Assembly: GCA_003557125.1 (NCBI GenBank)
Contig: PWPN01000149.1
Span: 1 to 9,687 of the forward strand
Length of the DNA: 9,687 bases
Direction: 5' to 3'
From: Phycisphaerae bacterium
Lineage (GTDB): Bacteria; Planctomycetota; Phycisphaerae; UBA1845; PWPN01
Both the position numbers and the translations under genes were made by a program. Below are positions 1 through 7,017 of this stretch, piece by piece (the first letter of the stretch is position 1; each line of letters opens with the position of its first letter). Under the pieces are notes generated by a model. It was given only the letters and a program-made list of their open reading frames with translations. It searched no databases and was not told the origin of the DNA.

Positions 1-22
1 CCGTGGAGGCTAAAAGAGCGGG

Positions 23-2299
23 ATGTTCTCGATCCTGGGACAGTGGATTGGCCTACGACCGGGCACCGTCGTAGGTCTCTGGGCGGTCGTCGTCGCGGCG
101 GCATCCGTGTGGTTGCTCGTGAGCGCCCCGGCTGCGCCCCCGGAGATCGGCTCCTTTCTGCCCCCGGATGCACCCCACAATCTGTCGATGCAGTTCCTGC
201 GGAAAGCGTTCCCGCAGGTCGCAGCCCGCAGCCAGATCGTCCTGGTCGGGCATCGGCCCGGCGGGCTGTACCCTCACGACATCACCTGGCTGGGATCGAC
301 GGCCGAGCGAATCGCGGAAGTGACCCAGGGGCCGGTCCTGTCGCCGACGGTGCCTTTCCTCAACCAGCGGCTGATGAGCGACGACGGGCAGGTCGCGATG
401 GTCGTGGCAAATCTCCCGAGCAATTTCATCAGCCCGACCACGGTCGAGATCGTCAACCGGGTCGAGAAGCTGCTGGTCGGCGATCGCCCGGAAGGGTTGC
501 AAATCGAACTGACCGGGACAGCCGGCATCGGGCACGATTATGTCCTGGCGACCGAACGGGCGGTCTCCCGAACGACCTGGGTGACGGTGCTGGCGGTGTT
601 GGCCATCCTGATGATGGTGTACCGCTCGCCGGTCGGCGGGCTGGTGCCCCTGCTGTCGATCGGGGCCAGCGCGTTTCTAGCTCTCTCGCTGCTGGAAATG
701 CTTGCACGCGTCGGCCTGCCCGTGGGCGATATCGAGCGCGTCTTCGCCGTCGTCCTGCTGTTCGGCGCCGGCGTGAATTACGCGTTTTTCTGGATCGCCC
801 GATACCGCGAAGCCCTCACCGACCAGCTCGAAACCTCCGGGTCAGCCGCATTCCCCGTCGCTGCGATGACAGCCTCTCAGCAGACGGGGCCGGCTGTCCT
901 GGCCAGTGCGGCCACGACGATCTGCGGCCTGTCCACGATGGTCGCGGCCCAGCTCGTGCCGTCACGCAACGCGGGCATGGTGCTTGCACCGGTGCTGATC
1001 CTCTCGCTTCTGGCTGCCCTGACATTGGCGCCGGCCCTGGCCCGACTGATGGGCAAGGCCCTGTTCTGGCCGATCGGGCTCAACCCGAGCAAGACCTTCG
1101 GCCAACAGACCTTCTGGCCGGCGATGGCGCGACTCGTTTCGCATCGTCCGGGCCTGGTCATGGCCGGCGGCGTCATCGCACTCGGCGGCCCGGCGCTTTA
1201 CGCACTGAACGTGCCTTCCCGCTACGACGCCCTGTCAGAACTGCCGCCCGGCACGACGTCGGAACGAGGCTATGAAATCCTCGAACGCCATTTTCCACAA
1301 GGCGAGCTCTTCGGCACCCAATTGTGCCTGCGCTTCGAGTCGGAACTCCCGGCCGACAGGAACATCGAAGAGATCAGCGACGCCATCGTCGCGCATCTCA
1401 GTGCCCTGGACAGCGTGACCGACGTCTACGGCCCGCACAACCCGCTGGGTACCACCCATCCGCTGACCGGTGCATGGATGGACCGTTTTCTCGCGATGGC
1501 TGCCAAGCCCTATTTCGTATCCGACAGTCACAATGCCATCCGGTTCGAGGTGCTCATCGCGTACCCGCCCTTCTCGCTCGAAGCGATGGACCTCATCCAG
1601 AGCGTCCAGGCCGATGTCCGGGATCTCCTCGCCGAACGGGCAGGGATCGCCGAGGCGCCCGAGGTCCTGGCGGCCGGCCTGACCCCCTACATGAGCGACG
1701 TCCGGCAAACGTCGCGCAGGGATCTGCGGCTCGTCATGGTGCTGGCGTCTCTGGTGATCGGTTCGATCGTGTTGATGCTCGTTCGGGACTTCATACTGGC
1801 TCTGTTCATGATGACGGCCACTTGGCTGACGTACGGTGCGACCATGACGTTCAGCCACCTGTTTTTTACGAGGGTGCTGGGCGAAGCGGGGCTCGACTGG
1901 AAGGTCCATCTCATCGTATTCGTGCTCGTGGTCGCAGTCGGGCAGGACTATAATATATTTCTGGTGTCCCGGCTGATGAAGGAACTTTCCAGCGGCGAGC
2001 CCCGCGAGGCGACCCGTCGTGCAATCGTGCGAACGGGTTCGGTCATCAGCAGTTGCGGTCTGATTATGGCTGCGACACTGGGCTCTCTCTGGGCCGGCGG
2101 CTTGGACCTGCTCCGGCAGGTCGGGTTCGCGTTGGCCTTGGGCGTGCTCATCGATACCTTCGTGGGGCGCCCGTTGTTACTGCCGGGCTTTTTCCTGCTT
2201 TCGGGGCGAGCGCAGAAGTTCCTGGACAAGAAACGCAAAGTCCCCAAGAGCCTGGGCGGGGAAATCGCCGAGCCGGCCGATATGATCGTGGAAGGGTGA
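23..2299 (+). CDS. MMPL/RND-family inner-membrane transporter
   Basis: A 758-residue RND-superfamily permease of the MMPL type, expected to export lipids or other hydrophobic molecules across the inner membrane using the proton gradient; the substrate cannot be told from sequence. The fold is visible as two repeats. A first membrane helix (about residues 15-35) is followed by a soluble porter domain (about 36-185) and a bundle of helices to about 345. The second half repeats this: a helix near 373-393, a porter domain to about 570, then five helices to about 725. The paired TM4/TM10 motifs are GVNY (N252-Y253, then FFWIARYRE) and GQDY (D642-Y643, then NIFLVSR). MmpL3-type proteins normally carry Asp-Tyr in both, so the first Asp is replaced by Asn here. 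The ATG at 23 follows a GGAGG at 5-9. The stop lies 9 nt before the VOC gene, suggesting co-transcription. Family call sure; substrate unknown. Confidence 0.93.
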   Translation: MFSILGQWIGLRPGTVVGLWAVVVAAASVWLLVSAPAAPPEIGSFLPPDAPHNLSMQFLRKAFPQVAARSQIVLVGHRPGGLYPHDITWLGSTAERIAEVTQGPVLSPTVPFLNQRLMSDDGQVAMVVANLPSNFISPTTVEIVNRVEKLLVGDRPEGLQIELTGTAGIGHDYVLATERAVSRTTWVTVLAVLAILMMVYRSPVGGLVPLLSIGASAFLALSLLEMLARVGLPVGDIERVFAVVLLFGAGVNYAFFWIARYREALTDQLETSGSAAFPVAAMTASQQTGPAVLASAATTICGLSTMVAAQLVPSRNAGMVLAPVLILSLLAALTLAPALARLMGKALFWPIGLNPSKTFGQQTFWPAMARLVSHRPGLVMAGGVIALGGPALYALNVPSRYDALSELPPGTTSERGYEILERHFPQGELFGTQLCLRFESELPADRNIEEISDAIVAHLSALDSVTDVYGPHNPLGTTHPLTGAWMDRFLAMAAKPYFVSDSHNAIRFEVLIAYPPFSLEAMDLIQSVQADVRDLLAERAGIAEAPEVLAAGLTPYMSDVRQTSRRDLRLVMVLASLVIGSIVLMLVRDFILALFMMTATWLTYGATMTFSHLFFTRVLGEAGLDWKVHLIVFVLVVAVGQDYNIFLVSRLMKELSSGEPREATRRAIVRTGSVISSCGLIMAATLGSLWAGGLDLLRQVGFALALGVLIDTFVGRPLLLPGFFLLSGRAQKFLDKKRKVPKSLGGEIAEPADMIVEG

Positions 2300-2308
2300 G
2301 ATCGCGAT

Positions 2309-2707
2309 ATGTTCGAGAGGGTCTATGCGGACACACCCCGGATCCTGGCCATTCAGGATGTCTATCTCCGAGCGAGCCTTGAAGACTCCCCCACCTTGCG
2401 GGAATTTTACGAGGAATTGCTCGGGCTGCATCCCGTGGAACCGCCCCATCCGGACGCTCTAAGTTTCCGAGGCGTGGATGCAGCCGGCCCGCGGCTGATC
2501 GTAGCTTTGACGGCCGAATCGCCACCGCCCCCTGTGCGGAGAGCCGTCCTGGTCCAGGTCGGGTGCCTGCATGCTTTTTCCGAGGCCTGCCGTGACCGCA
2601 AGCTCGCTTACGAGGTGCAGCGGGGCTGGTCGTTTTATGACCGCCGACTTTTCGTCGAAGACCCGGCCGGCTATCGGGTGGAGGTCATCGCCTATCATAC
2701 ATTTTGA
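2309..2707 (+). CDS. VOC-fold (glyoxalase/bleomycin-resistance-like) protein
   Basis: A 132-residue cytoplasmic protein of the vicinal-oxygen-chelate superfamily. Visible signatures are the first βαβ unit (DVYLRASLEDSPTLREFYEELLGL, about residues 17-40 by pattern), where an FYE-x-LLGL element ends the helix, and the C-terminal strand pair RLFVEDPAGYRVEVIAY with the family's D-P-x-G-x-x-x-E pattern. The usual first metal ligand, the His just before the opening strand, is not present (Gln-Asp instead), while the C-terminal Glu is kept. Metal-dependent catalysis is therefore uncertain, and a binding or scavenging role is equally possible. The start lies 9 nt after the transporter stop, with GGAAGGG overlapping the end of that gene as a likely ribosome-binding site; this implies translational coupling. 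Family call fairly sure; substrate unknown. Confidence 0.82.
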   Translation: MFERVYADTPRILAIQDVYLRASLEDSPTLREFYEELLGLHPVEPPHPDALSFRGVDAAGPRLIVALTAESPPPPVRRAVLVQVGCLHAFSEACRDRKLAYEVQRGWSFYDRRLFVEDPAGYRVEVIAYHTF

Positions 2708-2875
2708 GAATATATGACGTGACACTGCAATCGCACAAGAGCTTGAATGACCGTGCCCCAGCGTGGCGATTTACCGTCAGGGCCCATGTTTACATGAAAA
2801 TCTTGGCTGGCGTATCGGGAAGCTGTTTTGCGAGAAGCGGGATCTGATCAGTATGAATTTTTTGTTGTTTCGAGG

Positions 2876-2904
2876 ATGACATGTCCGTAAATAACGTATA
2901 TACT
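2876..2904 (+). promoter_or_regulatory. Predicted σ70-type promoter upstream of coaE
   Basis: ATGACA at 2876-2881 matches the -35 consensus in five of six positions, and TATACT at 2899-2904 matches the -10 consensus in five of six, with an ideal 17-nt spacer. Transcription would begin near 2911. That is about 415 nt before the coaE start, so the product is either a long 5' leader or a separate small RNA. The motif match is direct; activity is inferred. Confidence 0.55.
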
Positions 2905-2954
2905 ATGGGCGATTCGGGGAACCCAAGACAGACAGCCGGGATTGAGAGTGGCAG

Positions 2955-2988
2955 GACGCGCGTGGGGTTATCAGCCCCCTGATGCGTC
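2955..2988 (+). repeat. GC-rich inverted repeat downstream of the promoter
   Basis: GACGC (2955-2959) pairs with GCGTC (2984-2988). Inside it GGGG (2964-2967) can pair with CCCC (2975-2978), giving a two-part stem with an internal loop. An alternative inner pairing is ATCAG (2970-2974) with CTGAT (2979-2983). No T-tract follows, so this is not a standard intrinsic terminator. It would lie about 45 nt into the transcript from the 2876-2904 promoter. No known riboswitch class is recognised. Confidence 0.4.
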
Positions 2989-3325
2989 ACCTTCAGATGT
3001 CATGTCCAGGACGCACTGGCTTTCCCGTTTGCCTGGGACTATGCAGGAGCGTTTACGCCAACCTAGAGCGCAGCCGACCCATCCAGAGTAAAGAACGCTG
3101 ACAATGCGATGCTCTGGGGATTAAGCAGTCCTGAACATCGATCTGACGCGATCACAAGGTAATCACATGCACGCTCTCCGCTGCGCGAGGTGTTCGATGC
3201 GGAAGGTACCGTGAAGGATGCTCCTGTGTACGGGCCCGCTTGATGGCGCGTTATTCCCGCAAGAAGCAGGCGATCGCGAGCGAGGATTTTCCACAACGGT
3301 GCGGGATCCGGGAAAGGGATCGGAG

Positions 3326-3940
3326 TTGAACAGGTCTCGCGTGCCGATCATTGGCGTAGCTGGTGGAATCGGTTCAGGCAAGAGCATGGTCGCGTCGCTG
3401 TTCGCCGAGATGGGTGCGCGTGTGATTGACGCGGACCGTCTCAATCACGAGGTGCTCGACACACCCGAGGTTTGTGAAACTCTGCGAGCCACGTTCGGCG
3501 ACTGTATCGTCAATGCCGAAGGGATGACGGACCGTGACGCGATCCGCAAGATCGTCCGGGATGACGCCGAGGCGTTGCGGCGATTGGAGAACGTGGTTCA
3601 CCCGCGCATTGCCGAGCGGACCGAAGCGTTATTGACCGAATGGCAGGCCGACCCGGAGGTGCCGGCGATCGTATGGGATGCCCCCCTGCTGTTCGAGCTC
3701 GGTTTGGATCGGCGATGCGATGTGATCGTATTCGTGGAGGCAGACCCGGCGGTGCGCCGGGCACGAACGCTCCAACAGCGTCCATGGGCGCCTGAGGATT
3801 TTGGTCAGCTGGAAAAAAAACAGAAATCGTTGGACTTGAAAAGGTCGCGGGCCGATTATATCGTAGACAACAATTCCAGCGTGGAGTCCCTCCGTCCCAG
3901 GGTCAAAGAGATATTTTCGCAAATACTCTCCAGCTGTTAA
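3326..3940 (+). CDS. coaE: Dephospho-CoA kinase
   Basis: Catalyses the last step of coenzyme A synthesis, ATP-dependent phosphorylation of the 3'-hydroxyl of dephospho-CoA, in the cytoplasm. The N-terminus carries the P-loop GGIGSGKS (residues 13-20 from the chosen start), then the DADRLNHEV element (the family's Asp-Ala-Asp), then WDAPLLFELGL before the nucleotide-binding strand CDVIVFVEADP, and the C-terminal signature KRSRADYIVDN. The frame is open from an ATG at 3218, but the extra 36 residues do not resemble a CoaE N-terminus. I chose TTG 3326, which has AAAGGGA at 3313-3319 and gives 204 residues, the usual family size; GTG 3341 is the other option. It lies 214 nt upstream of rho in the same orientation. 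Function is certain; the exact start is not. Confidence 0.93.
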   Translation: MNRSRVPIIGVAGGIGSGKSMVASLFAEMGARVIDADRLNHEVLDTPEVCETLRATFGDCIVNAEGMTDRDAIRKIVRDDAEALRRLENVVHPRIAERTEALLTEWQADPEVPAIVWDAPLLFELGLDRRCDVIVFVEADPAVRRARTLQQRPWAPEDFGQLEKKQKSLDLKRSRADYIVDNNSSVESLRPRVKEIFSQILSSC

Positions 3941-4154
3941 AAATCGGCCTGTAATGTGCCGCTTACCGAGACTGCATTGTCGTTTTAGAACGTCGTACCG
4001 TGGTGCAGGCCATCATCGGATGGGCTGCGGCTGTTGCAAGAGGAGCCGATTGCTTGTCGGTTCCATGTGAGCGGGTGAGAAGATCCCTATGTTAATGAGG
4101 GGCGACTGTTACCGAGGGGCGACCGCCCCATGACCAGACCAGGAGGAATGTTTC
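3941..4154 (+). promoter_or_regulatory. coaE-rho intergenic region / rho leader with competing hairpins
   Basis: A 214-nt gap before rho. Its last part has a duplicated decamer, GAGGGGCGAC, at 4097-4106 and 4114-4123. The second copy forms a strong hairpin, GGGGC-GACC-GCCCC (4116-4129), ending 11 nt before the rho Shine-Dalgarno AGGAGG (4141-4146). The first copy (GGGGCG, 4099-4104) could pair with the same CGCCCC (4124-4129), so two mutually exclusive structures are possible. No convincing promoter is seen in the gap, and coaE and rho may share transcription. Rho is known to autoregulate through its leader in E. coli; a similar role here is inference. Confidence 0.4.
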
Positions 4155-5669
4155 ATGGCCAAGGCCAGTGAAAAAACGAAAAATGGCAGGCCGACACGCG
4201 CGACCTCGCGGCGGAAAGCTGAAAAAGAAGCCGTCGAGGAGAAGCAGGAACAGACGGTGGACAGCGTCCAGCAAGAGCCTGACGAGGCGGCTGTGCCGCC
4301 GAGCAAGCCGGCCGAGGTAGACGATTCGCAATCCGCGATCGATGCCGAGACGCATGCCAGGTACGAAGAGATCAAACGCGGCGAACTGCACATCCGCGAT
4401 CTTCAGAAGCTGTCGGTCGACGCGCTTCATGAGATCGCGCGGCAGGAAGGGCTGCTTGACTATACCGGTTTGAGCAAGTCCGAGTTGATCTTCAAACTCC
4501 TCAAGGAGCGCATCCGGCAGAACGGCCTGATGTACGGCGAAGGGGTTCTCGAGATCCTTCCGGACGGCTTCGGCTTTTTGCGCAACCCGGAGTACAACTA
4601 CCTCCCCTGCCCGGATGACATTTACGTGAGCCCGTCGCAGATCCGCCGTTTCGGCCTGCGCACGGGGCACATCGTCGCCGGCCAGATCCGACCGCCCAAG
4701 GAGTCGGAGCGCTACTTCGCGCTGCTGCGCGTCGAGGCGATCAACCTGGAAGACCCCGAGCGCGTCAGCGAAAAGACGAACTTCGAGGATCTCACGCCGC
4801 TGCACCCCGGCCCCAAGGTCGAGACCGCCGACACGCTCGGCGTCGACGGCCGCATCCGTTTGGAGACGGCTGCCGACGAGATCAACATGCGCGTCGTCGA
4901 CCTCGTGACGCCGATCGGCAAGGGACAGCGGATGCTCATCGTGGCACCGCCGAGGACCGGCAAAACGGTACTCCTTCAGAAGATGGCCAACGCCGCCACG
5001 ACGAACCACCCCGAAACCTATGTCATCATCCTGCTCATCGATGAACGGCCCGAGGAAGTGACCGAGATGCAGCGTGCCACCAAGGCCGAGGTCATCTCCT
5101 CGACCTTCGACGAGCCCGCCAGCCGGCACGTTCAAGTCGCCGAAATGGTCATCGAAAAGGCCAAGCGCATGGTCGAGTACGGCCACGACGTCGTGATTCT
5201 GCTCGACTCGATCACGCGGCTCGCGCGTGCCTACAATACCGAGGTGCCGCATTCGGGCAAGATCCTGACCGGCGGCGTGGACGCCAACGCGCTTCAGAAG
5301 CCGAAGCGGTTCTTCGGCGCGGCCCGCAACATCGAGGAAGGCGGCTCGCTGACAATCATCGGCACCGCGCTCGTCGACACGGGCAGCAAGATGGACGAAG
5401 TCATTTTCGAGGAGTTCAAGGGCACCGGTAACTCGGAGCTCCACCTCGACCGACGCCTCGTCGATCGACGCGTCTGGCCGGCGATCGATATCGCAGCCAG
5501 CGGGACGCGCAAGGAAGAGCTGCTCCTGGCGCCCGAGGAACTCGAGCTGACGTACAAATTGCGCCGGGTTCTGAGCGACATGAACGCCGTCGAGGCGATC
5601 GAACTGCTTCGCAGCAGGCTCGCCAAGGTGCGCACGAACGCCGAATTCCTCATGACGATGAACCTCTGA
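4155..5669 (+). CDS. rho: Transcription termination factor Rho
   Basis: A hexameric RNA-dependent ATPase/translocase that ends transcription at Rho-dependent sites. The 504-residue protein opens with a Lys/Glu/Gln-rich, low-complexity extension (about residues 1-75), longer than in E. coli Rho (419 residues). Next come the Rho N-terminal helical domain ([19 protein letters not shown]) and the OB-fold primary RNA-binding site with GFGFLR (F139, F141). The ATPase core has Walker A APPRTGKT (264-271), the [12 protein letters not shown] segment (from D296) and Walker B with D351 in [34 protein letters not shown] and [10 protein letters not shown] supply the Q-loop and R-loop. Core numbering runs a constant 86 ahead of E. 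coli between these motifs, so there are no indels there. AGGAGG at 4141-4146 with an 8-nt gap fixes the start. Identification is certain. Confidence 0.98.
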   Translation: MAKASEKTKNGRPTRATSRRKAEKEAVEEKQEQTVDSVQQEPDEAAVPPSKPAEVDDSQSAIDAETHARYEEIKRGELHIRDLQKLSVDALHEIARQEGLLDYTGLSKSELIFKLLKERIRQNGLMYGEGVLEILPDGFGFLRNPEYNYLPCPDDIYVSPSQIRRFGLRTGHIVAGQIRPPKESERYFALLRVEAINLEDPERVSEKTNFEDLTPLHPGPKVETADTLGVDGRIRLETAADEINMRVVDLVTPIGKGQRMLIVAPPRTGKTVLLQKMANAATTNHPETYVIILLIDERPEEVTEMQRATKAEVISSTFDEPASRHVQVAEMVIEKAKRMVEYGHDVVILLDSITRLARAYNTEVPHSGKILTGGVDANALQKPKRFFGAARNIEEGGSLTIIGTALVDTGSKMDEVIFEEFKGTGNSELHLDRRLVDRRVWPAIDIAASGTRKEELLLAPEELELTYKLRRVLSDMNAVEAIELLRSRLAKVRTNAEFLMTMNL

Positions 5670-5689
5670 CAAGGCGTCGGGCCTTTGTC
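5668..5689 (+). repeat. Hairpin immediately after rho
   Basis: Starting inside the rho stop codon, GACAAGGC can pair with GCCTTTGTC across a short loop, forming an eight-pair stem with one bulged base. No run of T follows, so it is not a classical intrinsic terminator. It may protect the rho mRNA 3' end, or be chance. Confidence 0.3.
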
Positions 5690-5730
5690 TGCAGGCTGCG
5701 ATCGGCATTCGACGACCGAACGGGTGCGAT

Positions 5731-6069
5731 ATGAAAATCGCCATCACCGGAGCCACGGGGTTTCTCGGACGCTACATCGTCAACCATCTCCTGGATGCCG
5801 GGCACGACTGCCGCTGTTGGCATCGGCCCAACAGTGACCGAGGCGGCTTCCACGGACAAGCACCCGGTACGCTCGAATGGATACCGGGCCAGCTCGCGGA
5901 CGATACGTCCGCCGAAACGCTCGTCGCGGGAGCCGATGCGGTCGTGCACGCCGCCCTGGAACGACCCGGGGCCGGGTTCCGCGGCGCCGAGGGTGACATC
6001 GTGGTTTTCGCCGAGCGCAATGTCATCGGAACCCTTCGCCTCATCCGCGCTGCACGGCAGGCGGCGTGA
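5731..6069 (+). CDS. NAD-dependent epimerase/dehydratase, N-terminal half (frameshifted gene)
   Basis: The first 112 residues of an extended short-chain dehydrogenase/reductase of the sugar-nucleotide epimerase type. It starts [17 protein letters not shown], the TGxxGxxG dinucleotide-binding motif (G7, G10, G13) of a Rossmann fold, followed by ADAVVHAAL, the usual strand-4 region, and [13 protein letters not shown], the typical helix before the catalytic serine strand. It then stops at TGA 6067-6069, just where family members read Ala-Gly-Val-Lys-Arg-Phe-Val. The expected continuation is found in the next frame from 6066. On its own this half lacks the catalytic Tyr and Lys, so it would be inactive. 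It starts 61 nt after rho with only a weak GGGTG as ribosome-binding site. Confidence 0.8.
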   Translation: MKIAITGATGFLGRYIVNHLLDAGHDCRCWHRPNSDRGGFHGQAPGTLEWIPGQLADDTSAETLVAGADAVVHAALERPGAGFRGAEGDIVVFAERNVIGTLRLIRAARQAA

Positions 6070-6638
6070 AGCGGTTCGTCTTCATTTCCACCTGCGCCGT
6101 CCACGAGGTCATCCTCGACGATCGACCTCTCGACGAGTCGCATCCGATCTGGCCGATGAGTCACTACGGCGCCCATAAGGCTGCCATCGAAAAATTCGTC
6201 CACAGTTTCGGCTTCGGCGAAGAGTATGACATCTGCGCGTTGCGGCCGACGGGGATCTACGGACTTGCCCGGCCCGTCGAAAAGAGCCGATGGTTCGATA
6301 TCGTACAGGCGGTCGCCGCCGGGGAACCGGTCGATTCGAGCCGGGGCGGCAAGGAGGTGCATGCCGCCGATGTCGCCAAGGCGGTCGAGATCCTCCTGAC
6401 GGCCGACGGCGTGGCCGGGCAAGCCTACAACTGCTACGACATGTACGTCGCCGAAGAACAGGTCGCCCGGATCGCCAAGGAACTGACGGGCAGCAGCTCG
6501 ACCATCGCCTCGCACGACAAGGCACCCCGGCATCGGATCGAAACCGGCAAACTCCGCGCGCTGGGCATGGAATTCGGCGGCCGGGATCTACTCGAGAAAA
6601 CCATCGCGCAGTTGCTCGAAGCGCTCCCGAATACCTGA
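6066..6638 (+). CDS. NAD-dependent epimerase/dehydratase, C-terminal half (frameshifted gene)
   Basis: 190 residues that continue the preceding SDR. The ORF can formally start at GTG 6066, overlapping the upstream TGA by 4 nt (GTGA). It reads [13 protein letters not shown], the catalytic Ser/Thr strand, then YGAHK, the catalytic Tyr-x3-Lys (Y34 and K38 of this piece), then LRPTGIYGL, the strand and loop characteristic of extended SDRs. The substrate-side C-terminus includes HAADVAKAVEILL. Joined to the first half it gives about 302 residues with Tyr near position 146, matching normal family spacing. The simplest reading is one gene missing a single G near 6061-6066. A true two-subunit split is unlikely because this half lacks the NAD fold. 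Substrate unknown. Confidence 0.8.
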   Translation: MKRFVFISTCAVHEVILDDRPLDESHPIWPMSHYGAHKAAIEKFVHSFGFGEEYDICALRPTGIYGLARPVEKSRWFDIVQAVAAGEPVDSSRGGKEVHAADVAKAVEILLTADGVAGQAYNCYDMYVAEEQVARIAKELTGSSSTIASHDKAPRHRIETGKLRALGMEFGGRDLLEKTIAQLLEALPNT

Positions 6639-6668
6639 AATCCCTCAAGACATCCCCATGGAGAAGGC

Positions 6669-6964
6669 ATGGCTATGGGCGTTCTCTCAGCCGCGCTCGG
6701 AACGGCACCGGTCACAGCCGCATCGCTGACGGTGTCGACGGCCACCGAACGAGTGGACGATCGGCCGAGCATCGTGCTGATCATGGCCGATGACCTGGGC
6801 TTTTCCGATCTGGGGTCTTACGGCAGCTCTACGACATGGAGGAGGATCGCACCGAGCTCAACGACCAGGCCGAGGCGATGCCTGAAAAAGTCGAGGAATT
6901 GGCAGCTCTCTATGAGCAATGGTTGGCCCGCTGCACCGCGACGCGTCTTCCGGGCGCACAATAA
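6669..6964 (+). pseudogene. Sulfatase remnant with internal deletion
   Basis: Scar of an arylsulfatase-type gene. The first part (6669 to about 6827) encodes a possible signal peptide ending VTAAS, then RPSIVLIMADDLGFSDLGSYG, the N-terminal sulfatase signature with the metal-binding Asp-Asp. The ORF then runs on as nonsense to 6980. In a different frame, 6827-6964 encodes LYDMEEDRTELNDQAE and ELAALYEQW before a TAA, the typical sulfatase C-terminal tail. A full gene is usually 1.3-1.6 kb, so more than 1 kb is missing, including the Cys/Ser-x-Pro-x-Arg formylglycine site; no enzyme can result. GGAGAAGG at 6660-6667 is a good ribosome-binding site. The signal peptide lacks the usual N-terminal positive charge, whereas ATG 6658 in another frame reads MEKAWLWAF, so a further indel is possible. 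It starts 30 nt after the epimerase stop. Confidence 0.85.
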
Positions 6965-7017
6965 TCCTTGTGCCCGATGACTGCGGTTTTGCCCGTCTCA
7001 CAGCGTCTCGCTGAAAA

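Larger units (their letters stand above)
2708..3325. other. Long intergenic region without a convincing gene
   Basis: About 620 nt lie between the VOC gene and coaE. Small ORFs on either strand here (for example 2790-2990 minus and 3063-3296 minus) have no recognisable domain and no good ribosome-binding site. The first ~160 nt show nothing clear, including no obvious intrinsic terminator after the VOC gene. From 2876 a good promoter and then a GC-rich inverted repeat follow (separate entries). The octamer CAGGACGC occurs twice, at 2952-2959 and 3007-3014, the second copy inside a CCAG/CTGG mini-hairpin (3006-3019). Composition is more AT-rich around 2800-2905 than in the flanking genes. Confidence 0.6.

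Noticed and set aside
43..1275. A 410-codon plus-strand frame overlapping the transporter
   Set aside because: Arg/Gly/Pro-rich composition typical of an out-of-frame shadow; the MMPL frame has clear family motifs.
2790..2990. A 66-codon minus-strand ORF before coaE
   Set aside because: No family resemblance, and it overlaps the predicted plus-strand promoter and stem.
3186..3200. GTTCGATGC resembling a tRNA T-loop
   Set aside because: No flanking stem pairing and no cloverleaf around it.
4092..5756. A 554-codon open frame antisense to rho
   Set aside because: It mirrors rho codon for codon in GC-rich DNA, has no recognisable domain, and rho on the other strand is certain.
6061..6070. Programmed frameshifting in the epimerase
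   Set aside because: No slippery heptamer or clear stimulatory structure is seen; a simple one-base loss explains the break better.
7003..7016. CAGCG/CGCTG hairpin between the sulfatase scar and the methyltransferase as a terminator
   Set aside because: Only a 5-bp stem with a 3-nt loop and no T-tract following it on either gene's strand.
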